Shown here: in pieces, positions 1 through 12,257 of the stretch
Numbering within the stretch: the stretch's first letter is position 1
Layout: each line of letters opens with the position of its first letter
Origin: Sphingopyxis sp. LC81
GTDB taxonomy: Bacteria > Pseudomonadota > Alphaproteobacteria > Sphingomonadales > Sphingomonadaceae
Assembly (NCBI RefSeq): GCF_000756375.1
Contig: NZ_JNFD01000002.1
Coordinates: 248,001-312,000, forward strand
Direction of reading: 5' to 3'
Length of the DNA stretch: 64,000 nt
Notes under the pieces: model-generated
What the model was told of the DNA's origin: nothing
What the model saw: the letters and a program-made list of their open reading frames with translations, nothing else
Database searches by the model: none
Position numbers and translations under genes: made by a program

Positions 1-1318
1 TGCGGATGTCGGCGGTGACCGCCATGCCGGGGGTGAGGGGGATCGCCCTACCATCGCGCACGATCGTCGCGCGGTCCAGCGTCACCCGCGCGGTGTAGAT
101 CAGTCCGCGCTTCTCGTCCTGTACCGCGTCCGAACTGATCTGCTCGAGCCGGCCCGGGACGGCGCCGTAGCGCGTGAAGGAAAATGCCTCGACCTTGAGC
201 GCGACGGGTTGGCCGGCGCGGACGAAGCCGACATCCTTGTTGGCGATCGCCACTTCGGCGACCAGCTTGCCGCGCGCGGGCACGATCACCATGATCGGCT
301 TGGCCGCCTCGACGACGCCGCCGACGGTGTGGACGGCGAGTTGCGTGACCGTGCCGTCGACCGGGCTGACGAGGCGCTGGAGGCTGCTGCGTTTCGTCGC
401 CTTGGTCAGCTCCTCCTTGCGCAGCCGCGCGTCGCTCTCGGCCTTGGCGAGATCGGCGAGGATGCGGGCGCGCGCCTCGGCGGTGGATTGGCTGGAATTG
501 CCGCCGGCCACCGCGATCTGCGCTTCCGCCTTGCGCGCGGTGGCGAGCGCGGCGTCGCGGTCGCGCGCGGCGACGAGGCGCTGGCGGCGCATCTCGATCA
601 CGCGCAGCTTCGAGACATAGCCCTTTTCGAGCAGCGTCTCGTTGGCGGCGATCTGCTCGTCGAGCAGCGGCAAGGTCTCGCTAAGCTTCGCCGCCTGGAT
701 CTGCGCCTCGGCGCGGGCCGCGCGGGCGGATTCGGTGTCGGCGGCACGCGTCTGGCTACCCGCCCGGATCTCGGCGAGCTGGGCGCGGGCGAGCGCGATC
801 TGGGTGTCGGCGACGTCGGCCCTGGTTCCGGCGGGCGGGGTGAAGCGCAGACCCTGGCCGTCGAGCGCGGACAATATGGCGCGCAGCCGCGCGGCATCGA
901 GCATGGCGGTCTCCAGCGCCTTGCCGGCTTGTGCCGTGTCGGCATCCGAGACGGTGGGATCGAGCTCGACTAAAGGCTGACCGGCGCGGACGCGCTGGCC
1001 GTCGCGGACCAATATGGCGTGGACGATCCCTGCCGCGCCGGGCTGGATCAGCTTGACGTCGTCGGCGGGGACCAGCTTGCCCGGCGCCGAGGCCACGACA
1101 TCGACTCGGCCAAGGACGAGCCAGAGCAACGCGACGGCGAACAGGCCGAGCAATAGCCAGGAAGTGACCCGCGCGGTCGGCGACACGGGGCGCTCGACCA
1201 CTTCGAGCGCGGCGGGAAGGAAGTCGGTCTCCTCGACGCGCAATACCCCGCGCGACTGCACGCGCTCATTGTCGAGCGCGTCGCGAACGGCGGTCCAGTG
1301 GCGCGTGATCGCGTTCAT
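1..1318 (-). CDS. Type I secretion periplasmic adaptor, HlyD family (3' end outside window)
   Basis: This is the membrane-fusion protein that bridges the inner-membrane ABC exporter to an outer-membrane channel in type I secretion. About 439 residues are visible, and the C-terminus runs off the left edge. A short cytoplasmic tail (about 1-50) is followed by one membrane segment (about 53-70), a biotinyl-lipoyl-like strand (SAPGKLVPADDVKLIQPG), a long Ala/Glu/Arg-rich coiled-coil hairpin, and a second lipoyl half (SPVDGTVTQLAVHTVGG). The visible end is the beta-barrel part (LTPGMAVTADIR), so little is missing. The start ATG overlaps the exporter's stop as ATGA, so the two genes are translated as a pair. 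Context suggests the cargo is the RTX protein encoded divergently, the convergent paralogue, or both. The family call is firm; the cargo is inferred. Confidence 0.93.
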   Translation of the reverse strand, partial: MNAITRHWTAVRDALDNERVQSRGVLRVEETDFLPAALEVVERPVSPTARVTSWLLLGLFAVALLWLVLGRVDVVASAPGKLVPADDVKLIQPGAAGIVHAILVRDGQRVRAGQPLVELDPTVSDADTAQAGKALETAMLDAARLRAILSALDGQGLRFTPPAGTRADVADTQIALARAQLAEIRAGSQTRAADTESARAARAEAQIQAAKLSETLPLLDEQIAANETLLEKGYVSKLRVIEMRRQRLVAARDRDAALATARKAEAQIAVAGGNSSQSTAEARARILADLAKAESDARLRKEELTKATKRSSLQRLVSPVDGTVTQLAVHTVGGVVEAAKPIMVIVPARGKLVAEVAIANKDVGFVRAGQPVALKVEAFSFTRYGAVPGRLEQISSDAVQDEKRGLIYTARVTLDRATIVRDGRAIPLTPGMAVTADIR

Positions 1319-3468
1319 GCCGCCGCTCCCGCCTGAACGCCGATCTGGCGGTGATGGAGCGCGGCATAGCGACCGCCGAGGCGGAGCAGCTCGTCATGCG
1401 TGCCGCTCTCGACGATACGCCCCTTGTCGAGTGTCAGGATGCGGTCGCACTGGCGGATCGCGGAGAGGCGATGCGCGATGATCAGCACGGTGCGGCCGGC
1501 GGCGATCGCCTTGAGGTTGCGCTGGACGATCTCCTCGCTCTCGGCATCGAGCGCGCTGGTCGCCTCGTCGAGGATCAGGATGCGCGGATTGGTGATCAGC
1601 GCGCGGGCGATGGCGAGGCGCTGGCGCTGCCCGCCCGAGAAGTTGACGCCGCGCTCCTCGACGATCGTGTCATAGCCTCGGGGCAGCTCCAGAATGAAGT
1701 CGTGCGCGCCGGCGAGGCGGGCGGCGGTCATCACCCGCTCGATCGGCGTGACGGGATCAGCGAGCGCGATATTTTCGCGGATCGAGCGGTTGAACAGGAT
1801 ATTCTCCTGCAACACCACCCCGATCTGGCGGCGCAGCCAGGCGGGATCGATCTGGGCGATGTCGACGCCGTCGATCAGCACGCGGCCGCTCGCGGGCAGA
1901 TAGAGGCGCTGGAGCAATTTGGTGAGCGTCGATTTGCCCGAACCCGAGGCGCCGGCGATGCCGAGCGTGGCGCCGGCGGGCAGATCGAGGTCGATGTCGT
2001 CGAGCGTCCACGGTCCGTCGGCGGCATAGCGAAAGCGGACGGACTCGAAACGGACATGGCCGGCGAGCGCAGGCAAGGCGGTGCGCGATCCGGCGCCCGG
2101 CTCGGGGCCGCTGTTGAGGATGTCGCCGATCCGCTGGACCGAGAGGCGGACCTGCTGGAAGTCCTGCCATAGCTGCGCCATGCGAATGACCGGGCCGGAT
2201 ACGCGCTGCGCGAACATGTTGAACGCGACCAGCCCGCCAACGGTCAGCGCGCCGGCGATCACCTGCTGCGCGCCGAAGAACAGGATCGCGGCGAGGCTCA
2301 ATTTGGAGATGAGCTGGACGGCCTGGCTGCCCGAATTGCCGAGGTTGATCACCCGCTGGTTGGCGGCGCTGTACGCGGCGAGTTGGCGTTCCCAGCGGTC
2401 CTGCCATTGCGGCTCGACCGCGGCCGCCTTGAGCGTCTGCATGCCCGAGACGCTCTCGACGAGCAGCGCGTTGTTGGCGGCGCCGCGCGCGAATTTCTCG
2501 TCGAGCCGGCGGCGCAAAGGGCCGGTGACGACGAGCGAAACGATTACATAGGCGGGGAGGGTGAGCGCGACGATGGCGAAGAGGAGCGGTGAATAGAGGT
2601 ACATCGCGACGAGGAAGACGATCGTGAACAGCGGATCGACCAGCACGGTGAGCGAGGCGCTGGTCATGAATTCGCGCACCGTCTCCAGCTCGCGGACGCG
2701 GGTGACCGTGTCGCCGACGCGGCGATTCTCGAAATAGGCGAGCGGCAGACGGAGCAGGTGGCGAAAGAGGCGGCTGCCCAGCTCGACGTCCAGTTTCTGG
2801 CTCGTCTCCGAATAGAGCCGGGTGCGTAGCCAGCCAAAGGCGACTTCCCAGAGCGAGACGATCACCAGCCCGATGGCAAGCACCTGCAGCGTTGCGAGGC
2901 TGTTGTGCGCCAGCACCTTGTCGACGACGTTCTGGAAAAAGAGCGGCGCGGCGAGGCCGAGCAGGTTGAGCGCGAGGGTGATCAGCAGCACCTCGCCGAT
3001 CAGCTTTCGATATTTGACGATCTGGGGAACGAACCAGGTCATGTCGAAGGCGGGCGCGGCAACCTGTGCGGCGTCACGGGTGGCGACGAGGAGCAGCGCC
3101 CCCGACCATCGGGCCTCAAGCGTGGCGCGGTCCCAGCGCTCGATTTCGGCACCGGGCCGCTGGATCGCCACGGCATCCTCGCCGACGCGGCCGATCACGA
3201 ACCAGCCCTCGGCGCCGCTGGCCATCACCGGCATCGGAAGGCGCCGCAACCGCTCGAAATCGCCGGTCGTGGCGCGGGCGCGGACGCCCTCGATGCGCTT
3301 TGCCAGACGTACCAGATCGGACGCCGTGACGGGATCGGAATGGCCGAGATCATGGCGCAGTTCGGCCGGGTCGGCGACAATGCGGTGCATGGCGAGGATC
3401 TGGGCGAAGGCGGCGAGCCCGGTGTCCACGGCCGGCTCCGACGTCCCGAGGGACAGGTCCTGCTGCAC
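1315..3468 (-). CDS. Type I secretion ABC exporter (HlyB type) with degenerate C39-like domain
   Basis: This inner-membrane ATPase/permease drives type I export and is about 717 aa long. Domains in order: an N-terminal C39-like domain (about 15-140), a six-helix membrane domain (about 160-430) and a nucleotide-binding domain (about 480-717). Walker A is GASGSGKST (about 506), the signature FSGGQRQRLAIARAL (about 609), Walker B ILILDEATSALD (about 630) and the H-loop IIAHRLS (about 662). The peptidase-like domain reads VDTGLAAFAQIL where C39 peptidases have the catalytic Cys, so it should not cleave. This is the HlyB arrangement, which recognises RTX substrates with C-terminal signals. I chose GTG 3468 because GGAG lies 8 bases upstream. 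An in-frame reading extends further upstream but has no such site and runs into the divergent gene's control region. Confidence 0.95.
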   Translation of the reverse strand: MQQDLSLGTSEPAVDTGLAAFAQILAMHRIVADPAELRHDLGHSDPVTASDLVRLAKRIEGVRARATTGDFERLRRLPMPVMASGAEGWFVIGRVGEDAVAIQRPGAEIERWDRATLEARWSGALLLVATRDAAQVAAPAFDMTWFVPQIVKYRKLIGEVLLITLALNLLGLAAPLFFQNVVDKVLAHNSLATLQVLAIGLVIVSLWEVAFGWLRTRLYSETSQKLDVELGSRLFRHLLRLPLAYFENRRVGDTVTRVRELETVREFMTSASLTVLVDPLFTIVFLVAMYLYSPLLFAIVALTLPAYVIVSLVVTGPLRRRLDEKFARGAANNALLVESVSGMQTLKAAAVEPQWQDRWERQLAAYSAANQRVINLGNSGSQAVQLISKLSLAAILFFGAQQVIAGALTVGGLVAFNMFAQRVSGPVIRMAQLWQDFQQVRLSVQRIGDILNSGPEPGAGSRTALPALAGHVRFESVRFRYAADGPWTLDDIDLDLPAGATLGIAGASGSGKSTLTKLLQRLYLPASGRVLIDGVDIAQIDPAWLRRQIGVVLQENILFNRSIRENIALADPVTPIERVMTAARLAGAHDFILELPRGYDTIVEERGVNFSGGQRQRLAIARALITNPRILILDEATSALDAESEEIVQRNLKAIAAGRTVLIIAHRLSAIRQCDRILTLDKGRIVESGTHDELLRLGGRYAALHHRQIGVQAGAAA

Positions 3469-3715
3469 GGTGGGTCTCCGATCGGATTCTTGAGGCGTCG
3501 ACAATCTGCGGGGTGCGGCAACGTGAATCGTCCGGCACGAACCTTGGTAGCGGTCAAAGCCTGGCGAGCGAAGGCGCCGCGGCTCCGGTCGTCGGAGCAA
3601 AGGGGCGGCTCGGCTTTCGCAGGTGCAGCATATGGTTGACCCCGGTGCCGCCGCGGGCTGTCTGGTCGCGATCAAGTGGGGGGTATGTTTTCAGGCCTAT
3701 GACGGGAGCCCTGCC

Positions 3716-6700
3716 ATGCCCACCCTCTATATCTCGCCGACCGGCAGCGGTTCGGGCGACGGATCGAGCGCCGCAAACGCCGCGACGCTGAAGGACCTGC
3801 CGCAGCTCATCATGGCGGCGGGGCCGGGCGGACAGGGGCTTCTGCTCGCCGACCAGGGAAATTATACCGCGCCGACCGGAGCGCTGGCGATCGTCGGAGG
3901 AGGGACGGCGAGCGCGCCGGTGACGATCCGCGGGGTCGATACCGCGGGCAACGCGATGGCGGCGACGATCGCCGGGACGCGGACCGAGCCGTTCGATCCC
4001 GCCAGCCCCTCGGGCGAGGAGGTCTTCCGCCTGCTCGGCGGCGCGAACAATCTGCGTTTCAGCGACCTTGCCTTCCAGAATGTCGGCACGGCCTTTCGCG
4101 TCGGCGCCGATGTACGCAACCTCGCGATCGAGCATGTCGATGCCACCAACGTTTCTCGCTTCTTCGACAATATGGTCTCGGGGGCCAATGCCAGCGCGAC
4201 GATTACCGGACTGACGATCCGCGATGTCGCGGTGAACGGCTATTCCAAGGGTGCGATCCGCGTCCAATATGACAGCAGCAACGTGTTGATCGAGGATGTG
4301 CGCGGCGACAGCCAGTTCCAGGATGGCGACAATTTCGCGATCGGCGTCCACATCACCGGCACCGCGCACGACGTGACGATCGATCGCGTCGCGATGCGCA
4401 ACGCGCTCGACACGGTGAATGACTATCGCAACGGCGACGGTTTCGCGACCGAGCGCGGCACTTACAACATCACGCTGCGCGATGTGATCGCCACCGGCAA
4501 CAGCGATGGCGGGCTCGACCTGAAGAGCGACAACATCGTGGTCGACGGCGCGATCGTGTCGGGCAATGGCCGCAACATCCGGCTATGGGGCACGGGCGCT
4601 GAGCTCAGCAACATCGTCAGCCTCGATGCCGGCGCGCCGCTGGCGGGCGGCAATCGCGAGCATATCTGGCTGGCCGAGGGCGCGAGTGCGACGATCGACG
4701 GGGCGTTCTTCTCCGATCCCGGCTCGCCGACTTTGTTCAACCTCGCCGAGCGGAATGGCCTGCTGACGGTGCGGGACTATGGCCTCGCCACCGGTGCGGG
4801 CACGGTGACCTTGAAGAAGGGCACGGGATCGGTGCTGACCCTGGACGGGCAGCGCATAGTGGTAGCGGCGGGGACGGCGGGCGACGACCTGATCGGCGGC
4901 ACGGCGGGCGCCGATGCGCTGATCGGCGGCGCGGGCGACGACATGCTGGTCGGCAATGCCGGCGACGATGTGCTGTCCGGCGGTTCGGGCGCGGACATAT
5001 TGGTCGGCGGCGCCGGGCGCGATCTGCTCAGCTACGCCGGCAGCGACGCTGCGGTGCAGGTCGACCTGATGCGGTTCTCCGCCAGCGGCGGCGATGCCGC
5101 GGGCGATCTGTTCGACGGGTTCGAGGATGTCGAGGGATCGGCCTTTGCCGATACGCTGGCGGGGGATGCGGGCGCGAACCGGCTGTTCGGCGGGAATGGC
5201 GACGATAGGCTTTCGGGCGGCGCCGGGGACGACATGCTCGATGGCGGCGCGGGGGCAGACCTGCTCGATGGCGGGGCCGGGATCGATCGGGTCGATTATG
5301 GCAGCAGCGGCGCGGCGGTGGTCGTCGACCTCGCCAATGGCGCGGCGAGCGGCGGCGAGGCGGCGGGCGACCGGCTGATCGGGATCGAGGGGGTGCGCGG
5401 CTCTGCCTTTGCCGATACGCTTTCGGGCGATGACGGCGCGGACTGGATCGGCGGCGGCGTGGGCGACGACCGGATCGACGGACGCGGCGGCGACGATCTG
5501 CTCGTCGGCGGGGCGGGTGCCGACACGCTGATCGGCGGCGCCGGGTTCGACAGCGCGGACTATTCGGGCAGCGGCGGCGCGGTCACGATCGACCTTGTTG
5601 CCGGCACCGGCAGCGGCGGCGACGCCCAGGGCGATCGGCTCCAGGGGGTCGAGCGGCTGATCGGATCGGGCTTCGGCGATGTGCTGACCGGCGACGGCTT
5701 CGACAATGTGCTGATCGGCGGCGCGGGCGCGGACCGGCTGACCGGCGGCGCTGGGACCGATACCGCCGATTATACGGCGAGCGGCGCAGCGGTGAACGCG
5801 GTGCTGGGCGGCACCGGCAGCGGCGGCGATGCCGAGGGCGATGTGCTGGCGGGGGTCGAGAATCTGGTCGGTTCGGACCTAGGCGATGTGCTGACCGGCG
5901 ATGGCGCGGCCAATGCGTTGTCGGGCGGCGACGGGGACGACCGGCTGGCCGGCAAGGGCGGGGCGGACCGGCTCGACGGCGGCGCGGGCACTGACGTTGC
6001 GGACTTTTCGACCAGCGCGAGCATGGTGACGGCGGATCTTGCGGCGGGCACGGCTTCGGGCGGGGTGAGCCTCGTCGCGATCGAGGGCCTGATCGGATCG
6101 GCGTTCGGCGATGCGCTAAACGGCGATGTTGGCGACAATCTGCTGGTCGGCGGCAAGGGCGCGGATCTGCTCGATGGGCGCGACGGCCTCGATACCGCCG
6201 ACTATTCGGGCTCAGCGGCGGCGGTGCAGGTCGATCTTGCGCTGTCGGTACAGGGCGGCACCGGCGATGCGGTGGGCGACCGGCTGATGAGCATCGAGGC
6301 GCTGGTCGGCTCGGCGTTCGACGATGTGCTGGCCGGTGTCGGTGCTGACGAGGCGCTATATGGCGGCGCGGGCGCGGACCGGCTCGAAGGGCGCGGCGGC
6401 GACGATCTGCTCCAGGGCGGCGCGGGCGCCGATATGCTGATCGGCGGCGAGGGCGTCGATACGGTCGACTATAGCGCCAATGCGGGTGCCGTCTCGATCA
6501 ACCTCCAGACCGGTGCGAGCAGCGGCGGCGATGCCGAAGGCGACCGCTTCGACGGGATCGAGCGTTTCATCGGCACGGGCTTCGCCGATACGATCATCGG
6601 CGATGGCGGCGATCAGATCCTCGTTGGCGGTGCGGGCGGCGACCGGATCGACGGTGCGGGCGGGTTCGACACTGTGGCCTATTCGGACAGCGCCGCGGGG

Positions 6701-8515
6701 GTGAAGGTCAACCTCGCCACCGGCGCCGTGTCGGGCGGCGATGCGCAGGGCGACGGCCTGTCGGGGATCGAGGCGGTGGTTGGCAGCGCCTTCGCCGACA
6801 CGCTGACGGGCGATGCGAACGCCAACCGGCTTGATGGCGGCGGTGGCAACGACACGCTCGATGGCGGCACCGGCGCGGATGTGATGATCGGCGGCGCGGA
6901 CGACGATAGCTATGTGGTCGACGACGCCGGCGATCAGGTGACCGAGGCGGTCGGTGGCGGGCTCGATATCGTGCGCACGGGCCTGTCGTCGCTGACGCTC
7001 GCCGATGGGGTCGAAGACCTCAGCTACACCGGCACCGGCGGCTTTGCCGGCACCGGCAATGCGCTCGACAACAGCCTCTATGGCAAGGCGCTGAACGACG
7101 CACTCTACGGGCTCGACGGCGACGACAAGCTGGTGGGCGGCGCGGGCGCCGACCTGCTCGACGGCGGGGCGGGGCGCGACCAGGTCGATTACACCAAGTC
7201 CGCGGCGATCACCGTGAACCTTGTCACCAACGTCAATCGCGGCGGCGAGGCCGAGGGCGATCGGCTGGTCGGGATCGAGACTGTGATCGGCTCCAACCAT
7301 TCCGACAGCATCACCGGCAGCGACGATCCGCTGCTTGGTGACATGCTCTATGGGCGCGGCGGCGACGACCTGCTGTTCGGCGGGGCAGGCGACGACCAGC
7401 TCGATGGCGGCGGCGGCAACGATGTGCTGCGCGGCGGCACCGGCAACGACCTTTATGTTGTCTACGAGGCGGGCGACCAAGTGATCGAGGCGGCGGGTGA
7501 GGGGCGCGACCGCATCCGCACCGCCGCGACCAGCTACACGCTCGGCGCCAATATCGAGGAGCTCGTCTATACCGGGACGATCGGCGCGACGATGACCGGC
7601 AATACGCTCGACAATTTCATCGTCGGCAGCGGCGGCGAGGATCGGCTGACCGGCGGCGACGGCGCGGACGTGCTGCGCGGCGGGGCGGGCGGCGATATAC
7701 TCGACGGCGGCGCGGGATCGGACACCGCGGAATATGCGGGCTCGCTCGGCGGTGTGCTGGTCAACCTGCGCGCCCAGACCGCGACTGGCGGCGATGCCAT
7801 GGGCGACCGGCTGGTGAGTATCGAGAATGCGCAGGGCTCGGCCTTTGCGGATGTGCTGCTGGGCAGCGTCGGGGCCAATATACTGACCGGCGGCGAAGGC
7901 GACGACGCGCTCTCCGGCGACGACGGCAACGACACGCTGCGCGGTGGCATCGGCGCCGACCGGCTCGATGGCGGCAAGAATGAGGATATGCTCTCCGGCG
8001 AAGACGGCGACGACATATTGTACGGCGGGTCGCAGACCGACCGGCTATTTGGCGGCGCGGGCAGTGATCTTCTGGTCGGCGATACCGAGTGGGTCTCGTC
8101 GCTCGCCGCCCGAGACACGCTCGATGGCGGCGATGGTGACGACGTCTTGGTCGGCGACGGGATGAGCATGACGGCGAATGGCGTCGGCGGCGCGGACACG
8201 CTGATCGGCGGGCTCGGCAACGACATACTCTACGGCGACGCGGTGACCATGGCGGCCGGCGCGCGCGGGGGCGCGGACAAGCTGACCGGCGGCGCGGGGG
8301 GCGACCGCTTCGTCTTCGCATCCGGCTCGGGCGCCGACGAGATCACCGACTTCACCCGCGGCGGCGCCGAGGCCGACCGGATCGACCTCAGCGCCTTCGA
8401 CATCGCCTATGAGGCGCTGCGCTTCACCACGAGCAGCGCGGGGGTGACGATCCAGCTGGGCGGCACCGATACGATCTTCGTGCGCGGGGTGGCCGCGCTC
8501 GATCAGGCGGACTTC

Positions 8516-8527
<12 letters not shown>
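3716..8527 (+). CDS. Large secreted RTX protein with N-terminal right-handed beta-helix domain
   Basis: The protein has 1603 aa and starts at ATG 3716 with GGGAG 7 bases upstream. Residues 1 to about 385 have the short-strand, Asn/Asp-rich pattern of a pectate-lyase-like beta-helix; conserved blocks are NGDGFATERG (about 240), GNSDGGLDLKSD (about 262) and NGRNIRLWG (about 285). From about 386 the protein is made of GGxGxDxLxG calcium-binding nonapeptides interleaved with ten copies of a longer DYSxS...VDL...SGGDAxGDRL..IE..GSAFAD module. The last 70 residues ([10 protein letters not shown]...[13 protein letters not shown]...DFVFG) match the serralysin-type C-terminal secretion region. There is no Sec signal, so export by the divergent ABC system is expected. 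The fold suggests a polysaccharide lyase or epimerase, but the GDGF and SDGG..DLK blocks only resemble PL9-like enzymes and I cannot name a substrate. An adhesin or S-layer role is the alternative. Confidence 0.9.
4870..8280 (+). repeat. RTX repeat region with ten approx. 100-aa tandem modules
   Basis: This in-gene repeat tract consists of GGxGxDxLx nonapeptides (Ca2+-binding beta-roll) alternating with ten imperfect copies of a longer module that begins DYS or ADY and ends near GSAFADxLxGD. The copies start near 5029, 5290, 5550, 5760, 5995, 6195, 6465, 6675, 7180 and 7725. Two further units of the form YVVDDAGDQVTEA...TGNALDN lie near 6905 and 7455. The copies differ at many positions, so this is an old expansion rather than a recent exact duplication. 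Confidence 0.88.
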
Positions 8528-10749
<2,222 letters not shown>

Positions 10750-10943
10750 TTAACCTCGGCCAATCCGCCATGCTGCACTGCACTATGGTTAAGCCAGCGT
10801 TAAGCTGATCATCGGAGTGGTTATCGCGATGGACCGCCTGCCCGGGATGCAACCTGGCCCGGCGCTTAACATATTGGCATGTGGGCTTTTGCACACCGAG
10901 CGGCCGGTTCGAGGACGGCGCGATCATACTCAAAGGGGCCGAC

Positions 10944-11117
10944 CTATTTGCGCGCGAAAAGCCGCAACAGGCAAAAACCCGGAATCGCCGCCAGCGCGAT
11001 GACGGCCAAAATGTCGAACAAGCCGACAGTCAACAGGCCGGTCACGAGCGAAGCGATCGTGACAATCGCCATAAGCAGCGGCCAAGCATATGTTCGGCGT
11101 ACGGTCTGCCTGGTCAT
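10944..11117 (-). CDS. 57-aa membrane protein, partner of PepSY protein
   Basis: This small gene reads MTRQTVRRTYAWPLLMAIV... to ...LLRLFARK and stops at TAG 10944. Its ATG overlaps the stop of the PepSY gene (ATGA), which argues that it is translated. It has a basic N-terminus, then two hydrophobic stretches (about 12-33 and 35-51) separated by GLFD, and a basic tail, giving a two-helix inner-membrane hairpin. Its place as last gene after a siderophore receptor and a PepSY protein suggests a role in iron-siderophore handling, perhaps as a stabilising subunit. I do not recognise a named family. Confidence 0.72.
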   Translation of the reverse strand: MTRQTVRRTYAWPLLMAIVTIASLVTGLLTVGLFDILAVIALAAIPGFCLLRLFARK

Positions 11118-12253
11118 CTTGCGTCTCCGCCTTCGACGACTTCGTGGACGCGCCGTTGCAGCGACTGGCCGCGATGCCCGATCCAGAGATAGATGCCGCT
11201 GCCGAGGATGACGATCGCAATGATGTCGAGCAGCGCCCAGACGATCTTGAGCGGCAGGCCCGCATAGTCGCCGAAGTGCAGCGGCTGCGACAGATACATG
11301 GCGCTGAGGCTGAGCGGCCAGGTCGGGACGCCGGTCAGCTTTGACGTCGCGGCGTCGACGAGCACGGGTTGATAGTTGCGTTGGTCGAGCTGCGATTGGC
11401 CGATCATAAACACGCCATAATGATGCTCGCCGCTATAGCCCGTCCCCGGATAGCTGACGAAGGCGGGCTTGAGCTCCGGCCGCGCCGCTTTCGCCTCGGC
11501 GACCGCCTTCTCGATCAGGCCGAATTGCGCGGGCGCGGGACGGCCCGCCCATTCGCGGGTCAGCTCGGCAAGCTGGTCCTTCTGCCATTGGTCATAGAGC
11601 GGCTCGTCGAGCGTGTTGATAACGCCGGTGAGCCCGACGACGAGCAGCCACGCCGTGGCCGCGATGCCGAGCAGATTGTGGATATCGAGCCATTTCAGCC
11701 GTTTGCTGCGCGCATTGCGGATCGTCCCGAACTCGAGCTTGCGCATGAAGGGACGGTAGAGCACGACGCCCGATATGGTGGCGATGGCGAAGAGCAGGCC
11801 CATCACGCCGAGGAAGAGCTTGCCGGGAAGCCCCGCGAACATGTCGGTGTGCAGCCGCAGGATGAAGAACATGATGCCTTCGTTGAACTGCGGCGCGGGA
11901 ACCGCGGTACCGGTATAGGCATCGAACAGCGCGGTCTTCATCTCTGCCGGGGGGGTGTCGGCGGTGGGGCCGAGATTGACGTAGACGATCGGCTCGTCGG
12001 GATACCAGCCGAGGAACAGCGGCCGGTTGCCGGGATATTGCGCCTTCGCGTCCTCGATCAGCCGGTCGAGATTCGCCGGCTCGGCGCCGGGTCGCGGCGC
12101 GGACAATTCGGGCTCGGCGCCCGCGAGATGTGCGATCTCCTCGCCAAAGATCAGCGGCAGCCCGGTGATGCAGAGGAGCAGCAGGAAGACCGTGCAGACA
12201 AGGCTGGTCCATTTATGGACCAGATACCAGGCCTGCACGGTCTTGCGTTTCAT
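11114..12253 (-). CDS. PepSY-associated TM helix protein (siderophore/iron uptake)
   Basis: This 379-aa inner-membrane protein belongs to the PepSY_TM group often found beside TonB siderophore receptors; the family includes proposed ferric-siderophore reductases. Hydrophobic helices lie at about 10-35 (HKWTSLVCTVFLLLLCITGLPLIF), 140-163, 190-212 and 340-365, with two large periplasmic parts. The helix-borne His residues (LVHKW, LRLHTD, DIHNLLG, PLHFGDYAG) could bind haem or iron. I start at ATG 12253, only 4 bases after the receptor's stop. A longer in-frame reading would lie inside the receptor gene and has no homology. The gene forms one unit with the receptor and the following 57-aa protein. 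Confidence 0.88.
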   Translation of the reverse strand: MKRKTVQAWYLVHKWTSLVCTVFLLLLCITGLPLIFGEEIAHLAGAEPELSAPRPGAEPANLDRLIEDAKAQYPGNRPLFLGWYPDEPIVYVNLGPTADTPPAEMKTALFDAYTGTAVPAPQFNEGIMFFILRLHTDMFAGLPGKLFLGVMGLLFAIATISGVVLYRPFMRKLEFGTIRNARSKRLKWLDIHNLLGIAATAWLLVVGLTGVINTLDEPLYDQWQKDQLAELTREWAGRPAPAQFGLIEKAVAEAKAARPELKPAFVSYPGTGYSGEHHYGVFMIGQSQLDQRNYQPVLVDAATSKLTGVPTWPLSLSAMYLSQPLHFGDYAGLPLKIVWALLDIIAIVILGSGIYLWIGHRGQSLQRRVHEVVEGGDAR

Positions 12254-12257
12254 CGCG

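Noticed and set aside
3582..3598. GCTCCG-N5-CGGAGC hairpin in the divergent gap before the RTX gene
   Set aside because: A 6-bp GC-only stem is expected often by chance in this base composition, and nothing else supports a role.
3623..3715. Upstream start giving 31 extra residues on the large RTX protein
   Set aside because: The added residues have no homology, whereas ATG 3716 has GGGAG upstream and matches the start of the paralogue ([12 protein letters not shown]).
4870..8280. Dense short repeats that could suggest a CRISPR or satellite array
   Set aside because: They are in frame, encode calcium-binding nonapeptides and vary in sequence and spacing; no identical repeat/spacer pattern.
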